This document shows positions 1-7,283 of a DNA stretch of 17,834 nucleotides, piece after piece (the stretch's first letter is position 1; the number at the start of each line of letters is the position of its first letter). A program made the position numbers and the translations under genes. Where the stretch lies: assembly GCA_001602885.1 (NCBI GenBank), contig LUZH01000028.1, forward strand, positions 1-17,834, given 5' to 3'. The notes under the pieces are model-generated. The model did not search any database. It had not been told where the DNA came from and worked only from the letters and a program-made list of their open reading frames with translations. The DNA is from Bacteroidales bacterium Bact_16 (lineage in GTDB: Bacteria > Bacteroidota > Bacteroidia > Bacteroidales > UBA932).

Positions 1-1952
1 GCCTTGCGGATCTCGCGGCCTTCTTCGGTGCGGACCGGGATGTTCTGGAGGTTGGGGTTGGACGAGGACAGGCGGCCGGTGGAGGTGAGGGCCTGGTTGA
101 AGGTGGTATGGACGCGGCCGTCTTTCGGGGAGATGTAGCCGGCGAAGGGTTCGATGTAGGTGGAGAGGAGCTTGCGCAGGCCGCGGTAGTCGAGGATGGC
201 GTCGATGATGGGGCTGCGGTCGGCCAGGTGCGAGAGGGTCTGCTCGTCGGTGGGCCAGTTGCCGGACTTGGGCTTGCGGGCCTTGGGGTCGAGCTTGAGT
301 TTCTCGAAGAGGACGACGCCGATCTGCTTGGGCGACAGGATGTTGAGCGTCGGCTCGTCGGCCAGGCGGCGGACTTCGGCTTCGCGCTCGACCATCTTGC
401 GGCGGAGGCCGTCGGCGAAGTCGCGGAGCGACCCGAGGTCGACTTTGACGCCGGTCTGTTCCATCCGGGCCAGGACGCCGATGAGAGGCTCTTCGATGTC
501 GTCGTAGAGGTGCTGCATGCCTTCGGTGGCGGCCATCTCCTGCAGGAGGATCTCCGACAGGCGGAGGATGGCGGCGGTCTCCAGGACGCGGTCGGGGCCG
601 CTGTCGTCGGGGAGTTCGTCGAACAGGGAGCCGGTGTCGGCGGCCCCGGCGGCTTCCAGCTCCACGCCAAGGTAGCTGCGGGCCAGGACGTCGGTCTTGT
701 GGCTGCGTTCGGGGCCGAGCAGGTAGTGCATCAGGGCGATGTCTTCGAGGCGGCCGGCCAGGCGGATGCCGCGGGCGGCCAGCGCGTTGGCCTGCGCCTT
801 GAGGTCGGCGCCGGCCTTCACGACGGCGGTGTCTTCCAGCAGCGCCCGGAAGTCTTCCGGCGCCCCCTCGGCCACCCCCGCCTCCGTCGCCACGAACATC
901 CTATCTCCCTGCAGGTTAATCGCTACCTTGGCCGGGGCTGTGGCTGCCAGCTGGCTCGGCTCCAGACATCTTCGCGCTTCGCGCTCATCCCACCGCTGCG
1001 CTTCGCTTGCGGTCCCCCCGTTCACGAGGCCACGGGCGGCCACGGTTGCCGGAGGCACTAGCCTTCCGGCAGAATCCGAAGAGACAGAAACTTTCTTGAG
1101 GAGACGCTTCAGGGAGGGCATCTCGTAGCGGTCGAGGAGGGCGTCGAGCTCGGGCGTCTCGACGGTATCGAAGACGAGCTGCTCCGCCGTCACGTCCAGC
1201 GGGATGTCGGTCTTGATGGTGACCAGCCGCTTGGACAGGGCGATGTGGTCCTCCGCCGCGCGGAACTGCTCCTGCTGGCGCGCCGTCAGCTCGCCGAGGT
1301 GCTCATAGATCCCCTCGACGGTGCCGTATTTGCCCAGCAGCTTGGCCGCGCCGACCGGGCCCACGCCCTGCACGCCCGGGACGTTGTCCGAAGCGTCGCC
1401 GCAGAGCGCCAATATATCAATGACCTGCGCGGGCGCGGAAATCTTCCACTTGTCGCACACCTCCGCCACGCCGAGCAGCTCGCTCTCGCCGCCGCTCTTG
1501 CCCGGCTTGAGCTGCCGGACCCGCGGCGAGACCAGCTGGCCGTAGTCCTTGTCGGGCGTGACCATGCACACCTCGAACCCTTCCGCCTCGAAGCGCCTGG
1601 CGGCCGAGCCGATCACGTCGTCCGCCTCATAGCCCGGGATCATCAGCACCGGGATGTCCAGCGCCTCCACGATCTGCGTCAGCGGATCCAGCGCGGCGAT
1701 CACCAGCGCGGGCGTCTCCCCGCGGTTGGCCTTGTAGGCGGGATACAGCTCGTTGCGGAACGTCCCGCCCGGCGGGTCGAAGCTCACGGCGATATGCGTC
1801 GGGCGCTCCCGGTCGATCAGCTCGAGCAGGTATTTCGTGAAACCGAACAGGATGGAGGTGTCGACCCCCTGCGAGTTGACCATCGGGCGCCCCAGAAAGG
1901 CATAATACATCTTGAAAATGAGCGCGTGGCCGTCGATGAGGAAAAGTTTCAT
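1..1952 (-). CDS. polA: DNA polymerase I, N-terminal 650 residues (partial, runs off left edge)
   Basis: Replication and repair polymerase that removes RNA primers and fills gaps. The reverse-strand reading begins MKLFLIDGHALIFKMYYAF. Residues 1-290 form the 5'-3' flap nuclease: metal ligand D7, FDPPGGTFRNELYPAYKANR near 58-77, GYEADDVIG at 107-115, DKDYGQLV at 134-141, GDASDNVPG at 185-193 and a helix-hairpin-helix at 195-211. Residues about 295-340 are an odd palindrome-rich insert (separate entry). Residues about 340-470 match the 3'-5' exonuclease fold but lack its catalytic acids: Q387 stands where E. coli has D424, and the YxxxD signature is gone. The polymerase domain starts near 487 and reaches TSTGRLSSSNPNLQNIP before the edge cuts it, ahead of motif A. 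Family members usually exceed 900 residues, so roughly a third is missing. The ATG at 1952 is chosen because homologues begin at this point. Transcribed divergently from the susCD genes. Identification is very secure. Confidence 0.97.
   Translation of the reverse strand, partial: MKLFLIDGHALIFKMYYAFLGRPMVNSQGVDTSILFGFTKYLLELIDRERPTHIAVSFDPPGGTFRNELYPAYKANRGETPALVIAALDPLTQIVEALDIPVLMIPGYEADDVIGSAARRFEAEGFEVCMVTPDKDYGQLVSPRVRQLKPGKSGGESELLGVAEVCDKWKISAPAQVIDILALCGDASDNVPGVQGVGPVGAAKLLGKYGTVEGIYEHLGELTARQQEQFRAAEDHIALSKRLVTIKTDIPLDVTAEQLVFDTVETPELDALLDRYEMPSLKRLLKKVSVSSDSAGRLVPPATVAARGLVNGGTASEAQRWDEREARRCLEPSQLAATAPAKVAINLQGDRMFVATEAGVAEGAPEDFRALLEDTAVVKAGADLKAQANALAARGIRLAGRLEDIALMHYLLGPERSHKTDVLARSYLGVELEAAGAADTGSLFDELPDDSGPDRVLETAAILRLSEILLQEMAATEGMQHLYDDIEEPLIGVLARMEQTGVKVDLGSLRDFADGLRRKMVEREAEVRRLADEPTLNILSPKQIGVVLFEKLKLDPKARKPKSGNWPTDEQTLSHLADRSPIIDAILDYRGLRKLLSTYIEPFAGYISPKDGRVHTTFNQALTSTGRLSSSNPNLQNIPVRTEEGREIRK
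936..1070 (-). repeat. Palindrome-rich in-frame insert within polA
   Basis: A stretch of about 135 bases encoding polA residues near 295-339, unlike the rest of the gene. Seen directly: an imperfect hairpin GCCGGAGGC-ACTA-GCCTTCCGGC (1048-1070, one bulged base), an 8-base direct repeat GGCCACGG (1028-1035 and 1038-1045), a compact hairpin GCGC-TTC-GCGC (974-984) and a 10-base palindrome GCCAGCTGGC (946-955). In the gene's frame it uses codons otherwise scarce here (AGG, CTA, CGA, AGA, TGT) and gives a low-complexity Ala/Arg/Glu-rich peptide with no domain. It sits in the linker between the flap nuclease and the exonuclease-like domain and keeps the frame open. It resembles palindromic elements that tolerate insertion in coding genes, but a fast-evolving native linker is also possible. 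Boundaries are approximate. Confidence 0.5.
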
Positions 1953-1956
1953 AAAG

Positions 1957-1988
1957 CAAAGATGAAACTTTTTTTCGAAAGTTTCAAG
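1957..1988 (-). promoter_or_regulatory. Predicted polA promoter (Bacteroidota-type -33/-7)
   Basis: On the minus strand CTTG (1985-1988) is followed, after exactly 20 bases, by CATCTTTG (1957-1964). Each element is one base from the Bacteroidota consensus TTTG / TAnnTTTG, and the spacing is the expected one. The -7 box ends only four bases before the ATG at 1952, so the transcript would have almost no leader. A perfect 8-base inverted repeat, GAAACTTT-N6-AAAGTTTC (1964-1985), fills the space between the two elements and could be an operator or chance AT-rich symmetry. Confidence 0.5.
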
Positions 1989-2038
1989 AGGCGGATTTTG
2001 AGGTCTATAATACGCAAAATGGTGTGATTACAAGACGA

Positions 2039-2064
2039 TTTGATTCATTTTTTTCGTATACTTG
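2039..2064 (+). promoter_or_regulatory. Candidate promoter of susCD unit 1
   Basis: TATACTTG (2057-2064), followed by CAT, matches the Bacteroidota -7 box TAnnTTTG at seven of eight positions. TTTG lies upstream at 2039-2042, but the 14-base gap is shorter than the usual 19-21, so only the -7 element is offered with any weight. A start near 2072 would give a leader of about 45 bases that is A/C-rich and has no Shine-Dalgarno sequence. The rest of the 1953-2116 gap shows nothing else recognisable. Confidence 0.4.
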
Positions 2065-2116
2065 CATCCAAGATAATGCTATACCCAACTATAACCACCA
2101 AAAAACCATTTAAAAA

Positions 2117-5100
2117 ATGCTGAAAAAACTACTGAAAGTGACGGGTATCCTGGCGATACTCCTCACTTTGGCGGGGTCTGTCACGGCTTCCGCCCAGCCC
2201 AGGGCACTCTTCGGCAAGGTCATCGATGCGAACGGTCAGCCGCTCATCGGTGCCGGCGTTGCAGTTCCCGGAACGACTAATGGTACCGTCACCGACGTGG
2301 ACGGCAATTTCAACCTCCGCGTCACCCCCGGCACCACGCTCGAAATCTCCTGCCTCGGTTATGTGACCCGCCGCGTCTCCGCAGCCGACAACATGACCAT
2401 TACCCTCCAGGACGACGCCGAGATGCTTGAAGAGACCGTGGTCATCGGTTACGGTGTCCAGCGCAAGAAACTCGTGACCGGTTCGACGGTCAGCGTTTCC
2501 GGCGAGAGACTCGCCGCCACGCATGCGGTCGACGCCTTCGGCGCCCTGCAGAGCCAGGCGGCCGGCGTGACCATCACCCAGAATTCCGGTCAGCCGGGCG
2601 AGAGCTTCAAGGTGACGATCCGCGGTATGGGTACCGTCGGTTCCAACACCCCGCTCTACGTCGTCGACGGCGTGCCGGGCGGCTCCATCACCGCCCTCTC
2701 CCCGGACGACATCGAGTCCATCGACGTCCTCAAGGATGCGGCCTCCAGCGCCATCTACGGTTCCCGTGCCGCCAACGGCGTCATCCTCGTGACCACCAAG
2801 AAGGGCAAGGCCGGCAACATCCAGGTCACCTTCGACGGCTACATGGGCTGGCAGAATCCCAACACCAACGGCGTCACCCCGCTGAACGCCAAGCAATACA
2901 TGGAGATCAACGACCTGGCCTACGACATCCAGGGCGTCAACAAATACGACTGGGCCGCCCTCATCCCCAAGCAGTACGCCCAGATCCAGAACGGCACCTG
3001 GAACGGCACCAACTGGCTCGAAGAGACCACCGTGCACAACGCGCCGACCAGCAACGCCTCCATCAACATCCGCGGCGGCAGCGACATTTCCCGCTTCGCC
3101 ATCGGTTTCAGCAAGTTCTCCCAGACGGGTACCATCGGTTATCCGGCCACGCCGCAGTATGACCGTACCACCGTCCGCCTCAACTCCGACTACTCCCTGC
3201 TCCGCAAGAACAACCGGGACATCCTCAAGTTCGGCGAGAACGTCACCTTCACCTACACCAACAGAAGGGGCCTCTCCATCGGCGGCATCTACGACAACAA
3301 CGTCCGCGACCTCCTCTCGATGTGCCCGCTCATGCCGATCCGCAACGAAAATGGCGGCTGGTATGAATACGCCGACATCGTGGCCGACAACTGGGACTTC
3401 AGCTCCGAGATGGCCAACCCGCTCGCTGCGATCTACTATCGCCGCAGCAACCGCTACAACAAGGGCTTCCGCCTGCAGAGCAACTTCTTCCTGGAGTTCG
3501 CTCCCATCAAGGGCCTGACCTTCCGCTCCAGCGCCGGCTGGCTCTACAACCACAGCGAGAGCCGCAGCTACGTCCCGGTGTATCAGCTGAGCACCAAGAC
3601 CTCCAACCCTGAGGACGACGTCCGCCAGGACCAGTCCTACAGCATGCGCTGGACCTGGGACAACACCGTCAACTGGGTGAAGTCCTTCGGCAACCACAAC
3701 CTCGACGTCCTCCTCGGCCAGTCCCTCGAGAAGTGGGGTTATGGCAGCAGCGTGGGCGTCGGCAACTCCAACTCCCTGTTCCCGGGCTCCTTCGACCACG
3801 CCTACATCGTCAACGCGAACGTCGTGGACACCGCCTTCACCTCCATCAGCGGCAGCCCCAACAGCCAGGGAGCCATGTCTTCCTTCTTCGGCCGTATCAA
3901 CTACAACTACGACGAGACCTACCTGTTCACGGCCGTGCTCCGCGCCGACGGTTCTTCCAACTTCGCCCGCGGTCACCGCTGGGGTCTCTTCCCCTCCGTG
4001 TCCGCCGGCTGGGTCCTGACCAACGAGCCTTTCATGGAGTTCAGCAAGGGCTGGCTCAGCTTCTTCAAGCTGCGCGGCGGCTGGGGCCAGAACGGTAACT
4101 GCGACATCCGGGCCTTCTCCTATGTCGCCAACATCGCCTTCGGTTCCAACTACTACTTCGACAACAAGGACAACCCCGGTCTGGGCGCCTATCCCGCCAA
4201 CATCCCCAACCCGGACGTGACCTGGGAGACCTCCGAGCAGCTCAACATCGGCTTCGACGCCCGCTTCTTCAACAGCCGCCTCGGCGTGACCTTCGACTGG
4301 TACAACAAGGCCACCAAGGACTGGCTCCTTGAGGTTCCCGGCCTCGTGTCCGCCGGTGCCGACTGGCCGTTCGTGAACGCCGGTGCCGTCCGCAACCGCG
4401 GTGTCGAACTCCTCCTCTCCTGGAACGACAACGTCAACCGCGACTTCTCCTACGGCATCAACACCACCTTCTCCTACAACCAGAACAAGGTGACGTACAT
4501 CGGCAACTCCGAGGGTATCATCCACGGTGGCTCCAACGCCATCGCGCAGAACACCGCCGAGCTCTACCGCGTCCAGGTCGGCTATCCGATCGGTTACTTC
4601 TGGGGCTACGAGATGGACGGCATCATCCAGAATGAGGCCGAAAAGCAGGCTTACCTCGACAAGTACTTCGGCGGCGACGCCTCCAAGAGCTTCCAGGGCA
4701 GCTCCATCCAGCCCGGTGACGTGATGTTCGTCGACCGCAACGGCGACGGCAAGATCGACGAGTCCGACAAGACCATGATCGGCGACCCGAACCCGGATAT
4801 CACCGTGGGTCTGTCCTTCAACCTTGCCTACAAGGGCTTCGACTTCTCGCTCAACGGCCACGGCGCATTCGGCCAGCAGGTCGCCAAGAGCTACCGTCAG
4901 TTCTCCGACCACCCGGACGACAACTATTGCACCGACGTCTACACCAAGTACTGGAACGGCGAGGGCAGCACCAACCACTACCCGCGCTTCACCCACGGCA
5001 AGCACGTCAACATGTCCGAGCTTTCCCGCGTGTGGCTCGAGGACGCCGACTTCTTCAAGATCACCGACATCACGGTGGGTTATGACTTCAAGCGTCTCTT

Positions 5101-5287
5101 CAAGAACCTCCCGGTGGCCCGCTGCCGCCTGTTCGTGAACGCTTCCAACATGATCACCTTCACCGGCTACTCCGGTATGGATCCTGAGGTCGGTTTCGGC
5201 AACGGCACCAGCTGGGCATCCGGTATCGACAACGGTTACTATCCTTCCGCCCGCTCCTGGAGAGTCGGTGTGAATGTCACCTTTTAA
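2117..5287 (+). CDS. SusC/RagA-family TonB-dependent outer-membrane transporter (unit 1)
   Basis: Outer-membrane barrel that imports a ligand captured by its SusD partner, driven by TonB. The 1056-residue protein has a signal peptide ending near ASA-Q27, a carboxypeptidase-regulatory-like beta-sandwich at about 29-104 (GKVIDANGQPLIGAGV, TVTDVDGNFNL), a TonB-box-like EETVVIGYGVQ at 105-115 and a plug domain at about 115-235 with LYVVDGVPGG and ANGVILVTTKKG. A 22-strand barrel then runs to the terminal VGVNVTF ending in the aromatic residue needed for barrel assembly. Near residue 868 it carries DRNGDGKIDESD, an EF-hand-like loop common in SusC proteins. It has no N-terminal STN signalling domain. 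It is clearly more distant from the other two SusC proteins here than they are from each other. The next gene follows after 12 bases. Substrate unknown; family assignment is secure. Confidence 0.95.
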   Translation: MLKKLLKVTGILAILLTLAGSVTASAQPRALFGKVIDANGQPLIGAGVAVPGTTNGTVTDVDGNFNLRVTPGTTLEISCLGYVTRRVSAADNMTITLQDDAEMLEETVVIGYGVQRKKLVTGSTVSVSGERLAATHAVDAFGALQSQAAGVTITQNSGQPGESFKVTIRGMGTVGSNTPLYVVDGVPGGSITALSPDDIESIDVLKDAASSAIYGSRAANGVILVTTKKGKAGNIQVTFDGYMGWQNPNTNGVTPLNAKQYMEINDLAYDIQGVNKYDWAALIPKQYAQIQNGTWNGTNWLEETTVHNAPTSNASINIRGGSDISRFAIGFSKFSQTGTIGYPATPQYDRTTVRLNSDYSLLRKNNRDILKFGENVTFTYTNRRGLSIGGIYDNNVRDLLSMCPLMPIRNENGGWYEYADIVADNWDFSSEMANPLAAIYYRRSNRYNKGFRLQSNFFLEFAPIKGLTFRSSAGWLYNHSESRSYVPVYQLSTKTSNPEDDVRQDQSYSMRWTWDNTVNWVKSFGNHNLDVLLGQSLEKWGYGSSVGVGNSNSLFPGSFDHAYIVNANVVDTAFTSISGSPNSQGAMSSFFGRINYNYDETYLFTAVLRADGSSNFARGHRWGLFPSVSAGWVLTNEPFMEFSKGWLSFFKLRGGWGQNGNCDIRAFSYVANIAFGSNYYFDNKDNPGLGAYPANIPNPDVTWETSEQLNIGFDARFFNSRLGVTFDWYNKATKDWLLEVPGLVSAGADWPFVNAGAVRNRGVELLLSWNDNVNRDFSYGINTTFSYNQNKVTYIGNSEGIIHGGSNAIAQNTAELYRVQVGYPIGYFWGYEMDGIIQNEAEKQAYLDKYFGGDASKSFQGSSIQPGDVMFVDRNGDGKIDESDKTMIGDPNPDITVGLSFNLAYKGFDFSLNGHGAFGQQVAKSYRQFSDHPDDNYCTDVYTKYWNGEGSTNHYPRFTHGKHVNMSELSRVWLEDADFFKITDITVGYDFKRLFKNLPVARCRLFVNASNMITFTGYSGMDPEVGFGNGTSWASGIDNGYYPSARSWRVGVNVTF

Positions 5288-5299
5288 TCCCTGAAAGCC

Positions 5300-7045
5300 A
5301 TGAAAAAAACAATCATATATACTGTAGCGAGCGCTTTGTGCCTGCTTATGCTCGGGGGTTGCGACGGATTCCTTGACACGGTCAACCTGACCCAGAAAGA
5401 CTCCTCCAACTTCCCGGTCAACGAGACGGACGCCGTCCAGATGGTGAACGGCATCTACGTCGTCATGAACAGCAACCTCTCCGATCCGGAGGAGGACCCG
5501 TTCTTCATCTTCGACATCGCTTCCGACGACCGCCTGGGCGGCGGTAGCCAGAGCAACATCGGCGCCCAGGGCGTCGACCGTCTGATGAACTCCTACACCA
5601 ACTGGATGCTTCCGGTCTGGAAGCAGCGCTACCGCGGTATCTTCCGCGCCAACTACGCGCTGGAGCACATGGACGACATCGAGACCTGGAGCTCCCCCGA
5701 CAAGAAGAAGCAGCTGCTGTGCGAGGTCTACTTCCTGCGCGCCTGGTACTACTTCAACCTGGCCCAGGTGTTCAACGGCGTGCCTCTCTTCACCGACACC
5801 GCTTCGCAGAATGAGAACGCCCCGCGCGCTACGCCCGAGCAGGTCTACGCCCAGATCGCTTCCGACCTGAAGGCCGCCATCGAAGTCGCTCCCAACGCGA
5901 AATATCCCGAGTGCGGTATCGGCCGCGCCTCCAAGTGGGCTGCCGAGGGCATGATGGCCCGCGTGTGGCTGTTCTACACCGGCTTCTACAAGAAGGCCGA
6001 CCTCCCGCTCGCCGAGGGTGGAAGCATCTCCAAGTCCCAGGTTGCCGCCTGGCTCGAGGACTGCATCAAGAACAGCGGCCACGCCCTGGTCAGCGACCAG
6101 CGCAACCTCTGGCCCTACACCAACCCCTACACCGCCAAGGACTACAAGTACGACCAGGACAACAACCTGGAGTGGGAGACCGACGAGAACATCGAGAGCA
6201 TGTTCGCCATCAAGATGGGCAACAAGGCCAGCTATGACGAGAAGACGATCCGCCACAACCGTATCGTCGAGTTCTACGGCCTCCGCAAGACCACCGAGGC
6301 AGCCTTCCCGTTCTCCGTGCAGGGCTACTCCAACGGTCCCGTCTGCGAGAAGCTCTGGACCGACTGGGCCGCGGATCCCGACTACGCCGGCGACTACCGC
6401 CGCACGGGCTCCATCTGCGACCGCCTCGTCGAGATCCCGGACTATCCGGGCGACAAGGCCAAGGAAGTCGAGAACACCAACCTCCTCGCCAAGAAGTACA
6501 TCGGCTGCGAGGCCTGGAACGAGGACCACTCCGCCCGCTACCTCAGCTACGCCAAGTACTACGGCAGTGAGAACAACCGCCAGACCGGTCTGACCCAGTC
6601 CCTGGTGTGGCTCCGCTTCGCCGACGTGCTGCTGATGCACTCCGAGCTGACCGACGGTGCCGCCGTGCTCGACGGCAAGAGCGGCATGAACGCCGTCCGC
6701 GCCCGCGCCGGCCTGAAGGACGTGGCTTACAGCCTCGAGGCCCTCAAGAAGGAGCGCCGCTACGAGCTCTGCTTCGAAGCGATCCGCTGGAACGACCTGC
6801 GCCGCTGGGGCGATGTCGCCGAGATCGTCAAGAACCAGGCTGGCAACAAGGTCCTCAACGAGAAGTACGAGGGTGAGTATGCGTTCACCAACGACTACAT
6901 GCAGCGCTACAACGAGACGGACGGTGGCTTCTTCAAGATCCCTGAGGACCAGGTCACGCTGTCCGAGGGTGTCCTGGAGCAGAACCCGGGCTGGGGCGCC
7001 GGCACCAACTGGGCCAAGGGCGACCTCCCTTACTTTAAGAAATAA
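5300..7045 (+). CDS. SusD/RagB-family surface lipoprotein (unit 1)
   Basis: Ligand-binding lipoprotein that forms the lid on the SusC barrel encoded 12 bases upstream. The 581-residue product starts with a lipoprotein signal, MKKTIIYTVASALCLLMLGG, with acylated C21 in an LGGC lipobox. Family landmarks follow in order: the TPR-like helix LRAWYYFNLAQVFNGVPLF, RFADVLLMHSELTDG, VRARAGL, KERRYELCFEAIRWNDLRRW and the C-terminal FFKIPEDQVTLSEG with QNPGWG. The length is normal for the family. A strong terminator begins 21 bases past the stop, so this gene ends the first unit. It shares only family-level resemblance with the two later SusD proteins. The ligand cannot be deduced; oligosaccharide is the usual case, but RagB-like members bind peptides. 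Confidence 0.94.
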   Translation: MKKTIIYTVASALCLLMLGGCDGFLDTVNLTQKDSSNFPVNETDAVQMVNGIYVVMNSNLSDPEEDPFFIFDIASDDRLGGGSQSNIGAQGVDRLMNSYTNWMLPVWKQRYRGIFRANYALEHMDDIETWSSPDKKKQLLCEVYFLRAWYYFNLAQVFNGVPLFTDTASQNENAPRATPEQVYAQIASDLKAAIEVAPNAKYPECGIGRASKWAAEGMMARVWLFYTGFYKKADLPLAEGGSISKSQVAAWLEDCIKNSGHALVSDQRNLWPYTNPYTAKDYKYDQDNNLEWETDENIESMFAIKMGNKASYDEKTIRHNRIVEFYGLRKTTEAAFPFSVQGYSNGPVCEKLWTDWAADPDYAGDYRRTGSICDRLVEIPDYPGDKAKEVENTNLLAKKYIGCEAWNEDHSARYLSYAKYYGSENNRQTGLTQSLVWLRFADVLLMHSELTDGAAVLDGKSGMNAVRARAGLKDVAYSLEALKKERRYELCFEAIRWNDLRRWGDVAEIVKNQAGNKVLNEKYEGEYAFTNDYMQRYNETDGGFFKIPEDQVTLSEGVLEQNPGWGAGTNWAKGDLPYFKK

Positions 7046-7066
7046 GCCGCTTTGCGGTCTAAATGT

Positions 7067-7106
7067 GAAAGCGCCTCCCATCGCGGGAGGCGCTTTCTTT
7101 CGTTTT
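7067..7106 (+). terminator. Rho-independent terminator of unit 1
   Basis: A perfect 13-base stem, GAAAGCGCCTCCC (7067-7079) with GGGAGGCGCTTTC (7085-7097), closes a five-base loop and runs into TTTCGTTTT. It is preceded by a small hairpin CCGC-TTT-GCGG (7047-7057) right after the susD stop. It should separate unit 1 from unit 2. Confidence 0.88.
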
Positions 7107-7170
7107 CGGCCAATTGCTTTCACAAAATATGCGTGGCCCATTATCGAAATCCTTTAATGTTTTTCTGCAA

Positions 7171-7199
7171 GTCTTTTCCTTATAAAAGGACTAATCTTG
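7171..7199 (+). promoter_or_regulatory. Candidate promoter and dyad upstream of susCD unit 2
   Basis: TAATCTTG (7192-7199), followed by CAT, matches seven of eight positions of the -7 box TAnnTTTG and resembles the unit 1 box. Directly upstream lies an imperfect inverted repeat, GTCTTTT-N6-AAAAGGAC (7171-7191), that abuts the box and could bind a regulator. No TTTG occurs at 19-21 bases; a weak TCTG is 24 bases away. The implied leader is about 75 bases. The rest of the 238-base gap (7046-7283) holds only the terminator and AT-rich sequence. Confidence 0.4.
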
Positions 7200-7283
7200 C
7201 ATTGCTCTTCCCACGGAGGAGTACCGCATTTTTAAAACGGACGCGCATTTTATCAACCTTTTTAACTAAAAACCAACAACACA

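Noticed and set aside
108..2027. Plus-strand open frames over 108-1061 and 1245-2027.
   Set aside because: They are shadows of polA on the opposite strand; the minus-strand frame carries every expected Pol I motif.
2117..7045. Assignment of the first pair to the starch utilisation system (true susC/susD).
   Set aside because: The proteins are only family-level homologues, and no SusE/F/G, SusA/B or SusR genes accompany them, so a starch role is not supported.
2129..7141. A 1670-codon open frame on the minus strand across susC and susD of unit 1, and similar long antisense frames at 7308-10034, 10458-12098, 12437-14842 and 15513-17297.
   Set aside because: For the 2129-7141 frame, antisense codons are in exact register with the sense codons, so stops arise only where the sense strand uses TTA, CTA or TCA, which these GC-biased genes almost never use; the others look like the same effect. 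The translations are repetitive Val/Gly/Asp/Glu-rich strings with no domain, while the sense frames are unmistakable families.
7215..7221. A strong Shine-Dalgarno-like GGAGGAG in the unit 2 leader.
   Set aside because: No ATG or GTG lies at a useful distance and the susC start is over 60 bases downstream; Bacteroidota rarely use such sites, so it is treated as chance.
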